From: an uncultured Clostridia bacterium
GTDB lineage: Bacteria; Bacillota; Clostridia; TANB77; CAG-508
Direction of reading: 5' to 3'
Length of the DNA stretch: 64,000 nucleotides
Assembly: GCA_944392455.1 (NCBI GenBank)
Contig: CALXWP010000001.1
Location: 162,726-226,725, forward strand
Of this stretch, positions 18,801-31,400 are shown one piece after another. Position numbers and translations under genes: made by a program. Under the pieces are notes generated by a model that did no database searches, had not been told where the DNA came from, and saw only the letters and a list, made by a program, of their open reading frames with translations. Numbering within the stretch: the first letter of the stretch is position 1; every line of letters begins with the position of its first letter.

Positions 18801-21800
18801 TATTCTTTAATTTATATATATTATTTTCTGCTTCTATTCTGTTTACTGTTATATTATTTTTTACATTATCTCTTCCTGTAAAGTCTATATCTGCCATTAA
18901 CCTATAATTCTGATATGTTCCTTCTTCTATTGCTTGCCAATCTTCATATGTATATATTTCTTTATAGAATTGTACTTCTATTTCAGCTTCTACTTCTTTT
19001 ATTTGTTCTTCTTCTATATTTTCACTTTTATATCTAATTTCTGTTAATTTATAACTATCATAATATCTTTCTGGCGTACCTCTTACTGTAATGTCAGTTA
19101 TTCCATTTTGCGTTACATTTTTTATTACTGTACTTGACATATCTTCTATAGCTATCCCTGTTATTTCTATTTCTTCTGGATTTTTTATTCTTATAGTTAT
19201 TTCTGCTTCTGTTGTATTTGGTTTTTCCGTCTCTATACTTTCTACTTCCAGGTCTACAATTTCTCCATCGATACTATTATCTAGAAATATATCTTCTTGA
19301 TTTGGTAATAATTCTTTACCATCAGTATTATATAATTTTGGTAGTATTCCTTCCTTTCCTTTATCATAATCGTAATAATCTCCCAAATATAAATTTAGTA
19401 TTTCATTCTTAGTTAATAGTATTGCTCCCTTTTCTTCATTGTTTACAAACCCGTTTATTAACTGCTTTTTATAGGCATAGTTGTTACCCTGTTCTGAATT
19501 ATTCCCAATTATTCTATTCAATTTACCTATTCCTTGCGTTGTATATAAATTACCTATACTTAAATTATTTGACAACAAATAATCATTGCTTAATGCATTT
19601 CCCAAAATACCTCCTATATTTAATCCCTGACTTGAAATGTTTATTATTGAATAGCAGTTTTCTACGACTATCCCAGCGGAAACCCCTGCTATTCCTCCTA
19701 CATTTCCATTTTCAGTATAAATATTTCCCTGAACATAACAATTTTCTATGATACCATAACTTCCTCCGTATCCAATTATACCTCCAATATAATTATTAAC
19801 AGTTTCTGATACCTCAATCTTTAAATTTTGAACATAACAATTTTCTATTGTAGCACTATTTCCCAAGCCCACAATTCCTCCTATATATTGGTTTTCCACA
19901 TGTTCCTCAGTGTTTTCAATAATACTTAGATTTGTTACAGAACTATTTTTTATAGTAGATTTAGTTGCTAAGCTTACAATTCCTCCAATCCTATATGTTG
20001 TGTTCAAACTATTTCTTAATATTCTCATGTCTTGAATATGAATGTTATCCATACTACCGTTGTTTAAAGAATTAATTATTGAGGCTGTATAATTATTGTT
20101 TGTCTGATCAATTAATTCTATCTGTTTAATGTTTAAATTTTTTACTTCTCCATATACCTCAGATATTAATCCATAATTATTGGTTAATTTTATATTAGAT
20201 ATTTCGTGATTATTTCCATTTAAAATTCCATCCATTCTAGCTATTTGAATTGTATTTCCCTCATTTATAAAATCAAGATCAGTCATTAACATATAATTTT
20301 CTGTATTTGAATTTGCAATACTCTTCCAATCATTTATACTCCATACTTCATTATATAAATCAACATAAATTACCCTTTCTCCTTTTTCATATTTTCTTGT
20401 ATATGAACTATTAAAAGCTCCTTTTGTGCTTATACTTAATACATTATAACTAGATACACAAATGGTCGGATTTTTAAGTTCTACTATTACAGCACTTTTT
20501 CCATCTTTATATTCTTGTGAAATAATTTCTACTTCTATATTTTCTATTTTTATATCACTTATTGTTTCTGCTGATGGATTGTTTACACTGAATTCTACTT
20601 TTACTGTGTTTGTTCCCTGCTCTATTATTTTAGTAGATAATATATCTGGTAAATCTCTATCAGCTACTTCTGGTAATTCTATATACTCTTGGTCTGGCAT
20701 ACAATCTGGCATGTCTAAATGAGGATAATATCCTTCATTTACAAGTTCGTCTACAATAAATCTACCTTCATTATTTATGATTTGATTTTGAAATTCTGAA
20801 TCCCATAATGATAATTTATTTCCTTTTATTTCTAATTCACTTGTGAATATTTCATCCATAAAATAATAATTATTATATACCCTTTTTGAATTCTTAGCAT
20901 ATACATTTGGTCCATGTGAAAAAATAGTAGTATTTTCTCCAATTTCTACTGAATATACATTTTCCACTATTGCATTATCATTATTTTCATAAACAATATT
21001 CCCTACTAATTTTGTCAATTCATCTTCAGAAATGTCCGCACTAACCAAATTATATATATTTTTCACAATTCCATTTCTTCTGTTGCGGTTAACTACAATA
21101 CCGACTGAATTTGAAGATCCAGGTATTATTTCTATATTTTTTCCATAAACATAACCATTTGCTACAGTTCCAAAATTCTCAGGTACAAATACTGATCCAA
21201 CATTGTTACCATCTATATACAATGATTGTTTAAAATTAATAATAAAGTTTTCTATTTTTCCATAATTAGTATATCCCATCAGCATATAAAATCCATTTGC
21301 TACTTTTGTTTTTTGCGTTATATTTATTTGTATATTCCTAATTGTTCCATTGTTACTATATATGAGTGCTTGATATTGTTGAAAACCTATTTCATTATTA
21401 ATTATTATATCTAAAACTAAATTCTCCACAATTCCGTTACTACCTATTACTCTGAAAATAGGAGATCTTGTACTTGAATCTTTTGTTACAATCTTTCCAT
21501 TAAAATTAATTTTACCTTCAAATTCTATGTAACCATTGCCAAATCTATAATCATTTCCAGAAACACCTGAAAAGTCTAAATTTTCCAAAACAATGTATTC
21601 CCCGTATGGTTGTATTTTTAAAAAATCATTTAATGAAGTAATTCCTTTTATTTCTTTTAAACCTTGTGTTGTAAATTCCTGTGAATCTAATTCATAATAT
21701 CTATCTTGTACTTTTACTAACAATTCGATCTCATATATTGCATCTGGATTTACTTCATATGATTTTATTATATTTTCTACTTTATTTTCATTACTAAGTT

Positions 21801-24800
21801 CTTCATATCTAAATTCTTGTATTTGCTCTCCATTTTTGTATATACGTATATAGTAATCATTTGTTGTTATTTCATTTCTTACATCATTTACTGATACTAT
21901 TACATTTGTATTATATGTATATTTAAACTCCTCATAGCTTGTTTTAGTATTTCCTAATTCAATTTGTAAATCTTGTATTTCTACTGTCGCATTAGTATTT
22001 ACATAAAAACCTATATAACCTGTTCTATTTAATTTTACGGTATAGTTGTACTCTTTCCATTCGTTATTTAAATTATTTATGTTGTAATAACTTAAATAAT
22101 CTAAATTATTAAAATCCTCACTATATTTTTCTATAATATACATATTAGTTGTATCTGATGTTTTTGCTTTGAAACTTATTGTTACTTCTTGTCCTATATA
22201 TTTACTTAAATCATAATAATTTAATCTATTATTACCGTATGTTTCACCTAATGTTAATATATTCGTATTTATATCATATTTTAATCCGTATCTATTTTCC
22301 GTTCCAAAGCATTTCTCATACCAATTTACTTTTGATGCTACATCTATTAAATTCTTTCCTGCTGGTGTTTTTTCTAGTGATAATAGATCTAGTTTTCCAC
22401 TTATTCCTGCTTCTGTTAGGATCTCTATTTCTTTTAAAATATAATCAGCTTCATATGTCTTATCTGTACTTCCTATGTTATATTGTGGTGCATAGATTAT
22501 GATTCTATATGTTGTTTCTGGCTCTAATCCTTCATATGTTTTTCTTTCATAATCTGAGTTTGTACTCATTTCACTTAAGTTTATTAATTTGTTTTCTTCA
22601 TCTCTTACTTCTATTCTTACACTATTTGTTAAAACTGCATTATCTATGTCTTCTACTCTTATATCTAAATCGATCATATCTCCTATTACAAATTGATTTC
22701 TTATTTGTACTTCTGCTGGCATTTTTAATGTTATTACTTCACTCAAATTTTGTTTGTCTTCTACTACTTCTTCTACTGACCCTTGTTTTACTGTTGTGAT
22801 AACATCTATTCTATATTTTGTATTTGAATTTAATTGGTCTAATTCTATTTCTACTTCTTCTGCTGTTTTTAATAGTTCTACTTCTTCTTTGCTTAATGTT
22901 ATTCTTTTTATTTCATTATTTATTTGTTCTTCTGTATCGCTATTATCTTGATTTACATTCTTTCCTTCGTCATAGATAACAACTTCAACCTTATCTAATA
23001 TTGCTATTAATCTTGCATCTGTCTGATTACTATCTATACTTATTCCTAAATTCATTGTGTTTTGCAAAACTTCTTTATCATCTATTCTTACTTGCATATA
23101 TCCTAGTGATGCTATTGGTCTTGTTACAAAACTTCCTCTTCCTAATTCTTGATTTATTTGCTTTCCATCACCATTTTCTAGGTCATAATCACCATAGATA
23201 ATTATTTGATAATATCCATTTGGATCTAAGTCTGTAAATACTAATGTTTCTGTATCTTTTGTCAGAGTTCCTTCTTTTACTTTATCTCCGCTTTGATTTG
23301 TTATTTCATATCTATAGTTTTCTAATAATACATTATCTTTATTGGTTAATGTTACTTCTAAATCTACTTCTGTTACATCTTGTTTTGTTGCTCTTATACT
23401 GCTACTTGGTGCTTGTTTTGATGTTATTGTTTCTCCTGTATTATTTATCTCTTTTAACTCATTTCCAAATTTATCAAATGCTGTTATTTCATATTTTATT
23501 GTACTATTTGATGTTAATGTCTCACTTGTCTGATATGTTATTTCTTCTCCTGCTTTTATGCGATTTACTTGATCATTTGATAATCTATATTCTATTCCTC
23601 CTATTTCTAGTTGCAACCTTGATATTCCTTTTATTACTTCTTCATTTATATCATTATTTATTTTTAAATGTATTAATTCTATTTTGTTTGGATAAACTGT
23701 TCCATTTTGGAAGCTAAAATCTATTGTACCTAATGTATCTATTGATTTTGTTGTTACTGTTCCTGTATAGAATTCTTCTTCTACTTCATTTCCATTTTCA
23801 TCATTGTAGTAAACTATCCCTACTATTTCATAAGTTGTATCTGGCTGTAAGCCTGTTATTTCTAGCTCTCCTGTTTGTGTTGCTTGTACTCTTCTGTTAA
23901 GTCTTCCATCTAAACTTATTTCAAATATTACTCCTCTTGTTATAACTCCTGCTTTATCTTCCACACTTAGATTTGTTTTTATTGTATATACTTCTGCTTC
24001 AAAGTCTGTACAGCTTACTTCTGGTTTTGCCCACATTCCTTCTTGCCATTCTTCTGTTTCATTAGCATTATTGTTATTATTATTTTCTTCTTCTGTTGAT
24101 GTTTCATTATCTATAGTACTATTTTCTTCTATTTCATTTACTTCTTCATCTTTGTTGTTATTTATATTTTGCTCATCTAATTGAATAACTCTTAATTTTT
24201 CTAAAAATGTTTTATATGTTAGAGTTTCTCCATTAATTGTTATTTCTGAATTATTATCTATATCTACTATTCTTTTATATTCCATATATCCATCTTGCAT
24301 TTCATAGTAAGCTATTGCTTCTTCTGTAAAGTAAATATTACTATATTCTTTTATTTCATATTCATTTGTTGCTGTTTTAACCTTTATTTTATCTACATTT
24401 GTATAAATTTCATCTTCACTCTTTAGGAATATATACTTATTTCCATCTGCTCTTGTTAAATCTCCACCATTATACATTACTCCTCCTGTTAGCATAAATT
24501 CTGGATATCCTTCTACTTCTTCATAATTTACTGTTATTAATTTTGTATTTCTTGATATATTAAATATAGTACTTCCTTCATTTATGTACATTGGATAATT
24601 AATGTCTACTTCTTTTTTATCATCTTCTCCTATGTAATATGAATTTAATCTTTTATATAGTAGATCGTTTTCTTTTACTTCTATTAAGTTTAAATATTGC
24701 TCTATATTTGATATTTCACTACTCTTTAAATTCTCTGCCATTGTTTTTCCTTCTATAGCATATCCACTATATGTTATTATTTGTTCTGGCGAATATCTTA

Positions 24801-24924
24801 AAAACACATAGTATATTAATGCAATTATTATTATCATTGCTATCAATCCTATTAGTATAAACATTGGCATATTCTTTGTATTTGTTCTCTTTATCTTATT
24901 GTTTCTTAGTTTTTGTTTTTGCAT
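15855..24924 (-). CDS. Giant GLUG-repeat surface protein, copy 1; needs +1 frameshift
   Basis: Two overlapping frames (24924-18052 and 18074-15855) make one protein of about 3022 residues if one C (18057) is skipped. In order: one N-terminal membrane segment (about 21-41), a unique domain, several fibronectin-III-like modules (ITGLQPDTTYEI, DLDPNGYYQIIIYG, LEPETTYRIIIYAP), a carbohydrate-binding-like module (near 840-1000), a long beta-helix of GLUG repeats (VGGI.G...IENCYV), a further unique domain, and a C-terminal membrane helix with a basic tail. Start ATG 24924 is preferred over the ATG ten codons upstream because AAAGGA precedes it. A leader ORF and terminator lie upstream. Without the frameshift the product lacks the C-terminal anchor. 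Likely an adhesin or wall-exposed protein. Tandem paralogue of 25470-34509. Confidence 0.75.
18052..18074 (-). other. Candidate +1 frameshift site, copy 1 (TCC CGG TAG)
   Basis: The zero frame reads GGT GGA GTA TCC CGG TAG. Skipping the C at 18057 gives TCC GGT AGG, which restores V-G-G-V-S-G, the expected repeat glycine, and joins the downstream frame. GGTGGAG lies two bases before the TCC codon, similar in placing to the internal Shine-Dalgarno of prfB, although this sequence is also the common coding for Val-Gly-Gly in these repeats. The stop codon directly follows CGG. Confidence 0.65.
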
Positions 24925-25014
24925 ATCTTTTATCAATCCTTTCTGCTTTTGCATATTTTTATCGTTTTATTTTCTTTTTTCTTTTCTATTTTTTTCTCGT
25001 TTTTTGCACACAAA

Positions 25015-25075
25015 AAGGACAGACTATATTCGCATAAATATCTTTCTTAAGATATCCATGTGATAGTCTATCCTT
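25015..25075 (-). terminator. Leader terminator/attenuator hairpin, copy 1
   Basis: Long inverted repeat: AAGGATAGACTAT and its complement form the base (13 bp with one G-T), with a further CATGGATATC / GATATTTATG stem above, loop TTAAGAAA, then TTTTTGTG on the minus strand. Imperfect pairs are G-T on the minus strand and A-C on the plus, so the transcript is minus. It sits between the leader promoter and the giant gene start at 24924, and the stop codon of the intact leader frame (25024-25026) lies inside its 3' arm. Confidence 0.75.
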
Positions 25076-25217
25076 GTTTTATCTATATTCTCTTTATTAT
25101 TTTCTATGTTTTTTTGTACGACAAATAATATGCTTCTGCAGAAGCATTCATTAATTAAAAGTACGCTCTCTCTCTCTCTCTCTCTCTAGAGCCCCAAGGG
25201 TTTGCTATTTTTATCAT
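25024..25217 (-). pseudogene. Leader ORF copy 1, repeat tract out of phase
   Basis: From ATG 25217 the frame reads MIKIANPWGSRERERER, passes through an (AG)11 tract (25166-25187), then hits TAA at 25155-25157 after AYF. The rest, read in the other phase (25164-25024, 46 codons from VLLINECF to FMRI), is open and matches leader copy 2 residue by residue over most of its length. One repeat unit fewer (or two more) would join the halves. So this copy appears phase-off. GAGG precedes ATG closely; a TTG three codons earlier is an alternative start. The function of the peptide itself is unknown; it may act only through its translation. Confidence 0.55.
25166..25187 (-). repeat. (AG)11 dinucleotide tract in leader copy 1
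   Basis: Eleven AG units (CT on the plus strand) followed by CGTAC. Copy 2 has eleven AG units followed directly by TAC, so the two differ by two bases and hence in reading phase. Such tracts change length by strand slippage. Confidence 0.85.
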
Positions 25218-25324
25218 TTTCCTCAAATCTTCCTTTCTTTTTTCATTTGGTTTTTTCTTAGAAAATACTGGTTTTCCTAGTATTTTCATTTATGTGTTTT
25301 TCTTTTTTGTCTAATCACAAAATC

Positions 25325-25353
25325 ATTATATCATAACTTATTTTATATTGTAA
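25325..25353 (-). promoter_or_regulatory. Promoter of giant gene unit, copy 1
   Basis: On the minus strand TTACAA (25353-25348), 17 bases, TATAAT (25330-25325). Nearly the same sequence lies upstream of copy 2. It is about 110 bases upstream of the leader ORF and 400 upstream of the giant gene, so leader, hairpin and giant gene share one transcript. Confidence 0.65.
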
Positions 25354-25414
25354 CATTATTTTTTATTTTTTTATATACTTTTTTTCTAGAAATTTTTTCC
25401 ATAGAAAAAATAAT

Positions 25415-25452
25415 AAAGAATATCAAGCTATTTATCTAACTTGATATTCTTT
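25415..25452 (-). terminator. Intrinsic terminator of giant gene copy 2
   Basis: A perfect 13-bp inverted repeat (25415-25427 with 25440-25452), 17 bases after the stop codon of giant copy 2, followed on the minus strand by ATTATTTTTTC. It separates the two tandem units. Confidence 0.85.
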
Positions 25453-25469
25453 TTAAATATAACAATATT

Positions 25470-28400
25470 TTATTTACTATTATTTTTTTGATTGTTTTTA
25501 TACATTATTTTTCTTAATATTATTAATGAAATTATAGCGATTCCAATTATTGAAATAACTATTATTGCCCCATTTACTTTTGCTCCTGTCTCTTCTTCTT
25601 GCTCATAATTATATACACTCTCTAATCCATTTGCCTTAATCTTTTCTGTTTCCGATACAGGATTTTCTTCTGTCCCTTCTAATATTTCTTCTTCACTATA
25701 TACTTCATACTCTCCTGTCTCTCCATTATATACGGTTATATAACTATCTTCATTAACATTCGTACTTGTACTAGTATCATTTGTATTACTTATATTTATA
25801 CTTGTTTCTATATTAGAAGTACTTGAATTGTTTTCATTACTTTCTACTTCATTTAATACTTCTTCTATTGGCATTTCTGTTAGTTTTTCTATTAATTCTT
25901 TACTTCTTAAGTATTCAACTTGCTTATCTTCATAATCATTCCATATGCTATTTATACTTTCTGTTATATAGTTTGCTAAGCCTGAATCTGCTTGTTCAGA
26001 ATTCTCATAAACAATATTTCCATTTACATAGTCAAATATTAGCACTTTGCCTGTGTTATATAAAACCATTATTTCTGTATTGTCTACACTACTATTTTGT
26101 ATTATTTGCTTTATATTTCTATTTAAGAAGTTTGATGGATATTGTAACTGTTCTTTTAGATCTACTATTTCTCCATTATTCGTTAATATTGTTTGATATT
26201 CTTTATCATTGTATTGATCTACTATGTAATTATCTATTTTCATATCCAAGTCATTTGATAGTGCTGATAGCTTTCCGCTTCTTACATTATATATTTGTAA
26301 TTTTACATTTTCATTAACCTTACTATATGTTCCATATACTTCTATAATGCTACCTTTATATTCATATGTTTGTAATGGCTTAGCAGATTCTTCTAATGAT
26401 GTTTCTGCAATTTCATCATTAATAACTCCTTTACTCAAAACATCTAAAACTTGACCGCTACTACTTAATGCATAACCAGAATATACATTTACATATTCTC
26501 CTGATAAAGTTTCTCCATTTATATATAAGTTATTACCAATTAAATATGCATAACTATCTCCAACCAAGCTTATTTCACTTCTTATTTCAGCGGGATTTAT
26601 TGTTATAGTTTTTTCATCAATTCCATTTGTTACAACTATTTCAAGTTGACCCTTAAAGTTATATTCAAAAGTGTATGTTTTTTCTGCTAGATTAATAGTT
26701 TCTATTTCACTACCATTTATATAATATGTAAAGCTTGTATTTTCTGAAATATTGCTAAAATCTATATTTATTTCATTTACTGATATTGGATATACTGTTA
26801 CTTTTGGTAATTCTTCGATATTTTGTGTGTTTATATTATTTTCATTAATTAGTGGTTCATTATCACTAATCTCTTCACTATCTAATAAATTTAAACCTAC
26901 TATTTCTGGATCTGTTGGCAAATCTATTCCTTCTACATTTTCTACTTCATTTGGTATTGGATACTTTTCACTTTGTAATGATTCATAAGTAAAAATAGAG
27001 CTCCAGCCAAATACACTTCTATATGTTGTTTCTTCTCTTAATTCTTCTCCATATACATACTGTTCTTCTGTATATGTATCTATATCTTCATTCATGTATT
27101 CACCATTTATTTGGCTATATTTATATATATGGGTATTTGATATTGCTTCATTATTATCTTTCGAACTTCCAACTCCCATTGAAATATTTTCACTATTTTC
27201 ACTTTCCAAATAAGCCTGTACATAATTGTTATAATAATAATTCTGCTCAGTATTTAAATCTTTTTCTATGTATCCAATTATACCTCCTACATTTGAAGGT
27301 GCTTTAATCGTTGAACCTGCAACTCCATTATTAGATATTTTACTTTGATTAATAGCAGTTGTCATATTTTTATTTTCTAAATATCCAACAATTCCCCCGG
27401 CGCTATGAGATGTAGCTTTTATATCAGCATTTACAATACAACCAAACAAATCTCCATCTCTCATTCCTCCCACAATTCCTCCTACTTTGCTATTTCCTTC
27501 TATTTTGCTGTTATTAACATAGAAGCATTGAGGAGCGTGAGCTTCATTTTGTGCAATATATCCTGCAACTCCACCAACATAATTACTTTTCGACACAATC
27601 TCACAATTATCAATAATTCCATATTTAACCATTAATCCAGTATATCCGAGCTAATCCACCAACATAATCCGAATTTACTGTTGTTCCATATACATTGGTA
27701 TTTGTAATACTTGGATATTCTTCATATACAGAACTACGTCCAGACAATCCTCCTATATATGAATCGCTTCCGTAAATATTACAATTATCTACTGTGTTAT
27801 AATATGTATAATAATTTGCAGAAAGTAGATTGCTCCCACTCATACCTCCAACATAACTATTACCAGTAACAGAAGTGTTTTTTACTGAACTATTCGTCAG
27901 TTTAACTTGATAATTAAAGCCTGTAATTCCTCCTACATAATTTCCCTCTGAAATAATGGTAGAATCACTTATATTAATATATATATGCTCAGGATTTAAA
28001 GTATTACTTGAATACCCAACTACTCCTCCTATATTATTTCCTGAGGCTGTAATGTTAACTTTATTTGCATCAATATTTGATATTTCATAATCGCATCTTC
28101 CTACAAGTCCAGCCACATATTCTTTACCTGTAATATTTACTGTATTTAAAGAAATAATTTTTATATTTCCATTTCTAACAAATCCAATTATTCCTACTGT
28201 ACTTATCTCTTTTGCTTCTATTAAAATATTTTTAAACTCTAAGTTTTCTATCGTTCCGCTAGAAGTTGCGATTACTCCACAATAGCTTCCAGAATTTGCA
28301 GTATTTATTATCGTAATATTTTCAAACCCTATGTTTTTTATGTTTGTTTTTATACTTTTTATAAGACCACAATTTGCTTCATTAAATTCCAAATTTATAT

Positions 28401-31400
28401 TTTTTAATGTATATACATTATTTTCTGCTTCTAATCTATTCACTGTTATATTATTTTTTACATTTGTTTTTCCACTAAAGTCTATATCTGCCATTAATCT
28501 ATAATTTTGATATGTTCCTTCCTCTATTGATTGCCAATCTTCATATGTATAGATTTCTTTATAAAATTGTACCTTTACTTTAGCCTCTACATCTTTTATT
28601 TGCTCATCTTCTGAGTTCTCTATTTCATATCTAATTTCTGTTAATTTATAACTATCATAAAATCTTTCAGGGGTACTTCTTACTGTTATACTTGTTATTC
28701 CATTTTCTGTTACAGTTCTTGTTACTGAACTTGTCATATCTTCTATTTCTATTCCCGTTATTTTTATTTCATCTGGATTATTAATCCTTATATTAATCTC
28801 TGCTTCTGTTGTGTTTGGTTTTGTAACTTCTATACTGTCAATCTTCAAATTAACATGATCTTTACTTGTACTATCGTCAATAAATATGTCCTCTTGATTT
28901 GGTAATATTGTTATTCCATTTATATTATACAATTTTGGTAAGATCTGGCTTTCTATATCTGTGTATTCAAAGCTATCTCCTAAATCTAAGCTTAGTACTT
29001 CTGTTTTATCTAATAATTTAGCACCTTTTTCTTCGCTATTTACATATCCATTAACTAATTGATTTTCATATGCAAAATTATTACTACTAGTTTCTTCATT
29101 ACTTCCAACAATTCTATTCAAGCCGTTTTCACCTTGAGTAGAATATATATTACCGATGCTTAAATTGTTTTTTATATCATCTAAACTACTGCCCTGATAC
29201 GTCCCAACAATTCCTCCTACATTATTGCTTGATGTAGAAATATATACTTTAGAATAACAATTTTGAACTATGCTTCCATTAGTTGTTAAATTTCCTGCAA
29301 TTCCTCCAATATTACTATTTTCTGAATTTATTTTTCCCTCAACATAACAACTTTCTATTGTATTAACTTCAGATGCATATCCAGCTAAACCTCCTATTGC
29401 TGGAATAACTGTTTCACAATCACTTATATCCAGTCCTTTTACATAGCAATTTTGTATCAAAGAATTATTCACCTCACCAATCATACCACCTACATTTAAA
29501 TAATCGTCCGCACCATATATAGTTATTTTTATATTAGTTACTGAACTATTTCTTATATTAATATAAGTACCAAATCCAACCAATCCACCAATCGCTCCGT
29601 CTGAACTTTTATTTATGTCAATATCTTTTAAATGAACATTATCAATCACAGATCCAGAATTAGCAGTGGTAATTAATCCTCCTTGAGCCGTTACTTCTTG
29701 GTTAAAATTATTAATATACAAATTTTCCAAAGTTCCATACAAACTCCCTATAAGGGATGTATTTCCAGTTAAATAAATATTAGAAATACTATAACCATTT
29801 CCATTTAAAATTCCATTAAGACTACCTATACGTACACTAGTACCTTCATTTATGAAGTTCAAATCACTCATTAGCATATAATTTTCCGTTGGTGAGTCAT
29901 CTATATTCTTCCAATCCTCTACATTCCAAATCTCTCTATATAAATCTACATTTATTACTCTTTCTCCTTCTTCATAACTCCTCGTATAAGAGTTATTAAA
30001 TGCACCTTTTGTACTTAAGCTCAGTACATTATAACTAGATACACATATTGTCGGATTTTTAAGTTCAGCTATTACTGCACTTTTTTCATTGCTATATTCT
30101 TGCGATAGTATTTCAACTTCTAAGTTTTCTATTTGTATATTGCTTATTGTTTCAGCTGATGGATTGTTTACACTAAATTCTACTTTTACTGTATTTGTTC
30201 CCTGTTCTAATATTTTCGTTGATAGTATATCTGGTAAATCTGCATCTTCTACTTCAGGTAATTCAATGTATTCTTGAACTGGCATACAGTCTGGCATAAT
30301 TAACTGTGGATAAAATCCATCATTTACTAATTCATCTACCAAAAATGCTCCATCATTATTTATAATTTGATTTTGAAATTCCGCATCCCATAATGATAAT
30401 TTATTTCCTTTTGTTTCTAGTTCACTTGTAAAAATTTCATCTGCGAAGTAATAATTGTTGTATATGTTTTTTGATGCTATACTACGTATATTAGGTCCAT
30501 ATGATAAATTATCTGTTGTATTCATTCCTACTCCCACTGAATAAACATTTTGTACCGTTGCAGTATCGTAATTAGCATATGCGATATTGCTATTTATCTG
30601 AAATGAATATATTGAATCCATGCTTACAAGTGTAAAAACATTCTCAATTACTCCATTTCTCTGGTTACTTATAACAATTCCCGAGCTCGTTGAATTATCA
30701 GTACTACTTAGAGAAACAATATTCTCACCATACATATACCCGTTTCTTATTATACCATTATTAGATTCTGTTATAATTGCCGCAAGGGTACTTGTGTATA
30801 AATGCTCCTCAAAATTAACAATAAAATTTTCTACGATTCCTGTATTAGTTTGACATAATAAAATAATTCTATTATTTAAATTTTCTGTAGATTCTAAAAG
30901 ATTTATTTGTATATTTTTTATTGTGCCATAATTATATTGCATAAAACATGTAGCAGATGTAGCTAAATCATTATTCATTTTTATATCAAATACTAAATTT
31001 TCTATAATTCCTTCTGCTCCAAGGATATAAAATACTTGTCCTGGATTATTTTTTATGTCTTTTATTATTTTTCTTCCGTTAAAATCTATCCTTCCATTAA
31101 ATTCTAAAATGCTATTTCCAAATCTATATGTAGCACTTTGTGCTCCGGATAGATCTAAGTCATTTAATACTATATACTCTCCATATGGTTGTATTTTTAA
31201 AAAATCATTTATATTAGATATTCCTTTTATTTCTTTTCCTGATTCAGTTGTAAATTCTTGTGAATCTAATTCATAGTATCTATCCCCAATTTTTACTAAT
31301 AGTTCAATTTTATAACTTGCATCAATATCCACCTCATATAATTTTGATACATTTTCAACTTTATTTTCTTCTTCTAATTCTTCATATCTTATTTCTTCAA

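Noticed and set aside
25166..25187. AG/CT tract as a CRISPR or satellite repeat
   Set aside because: A simple dinucleotide run with no spacers; no CRISPR-like repeats were seen anywhere in the window.
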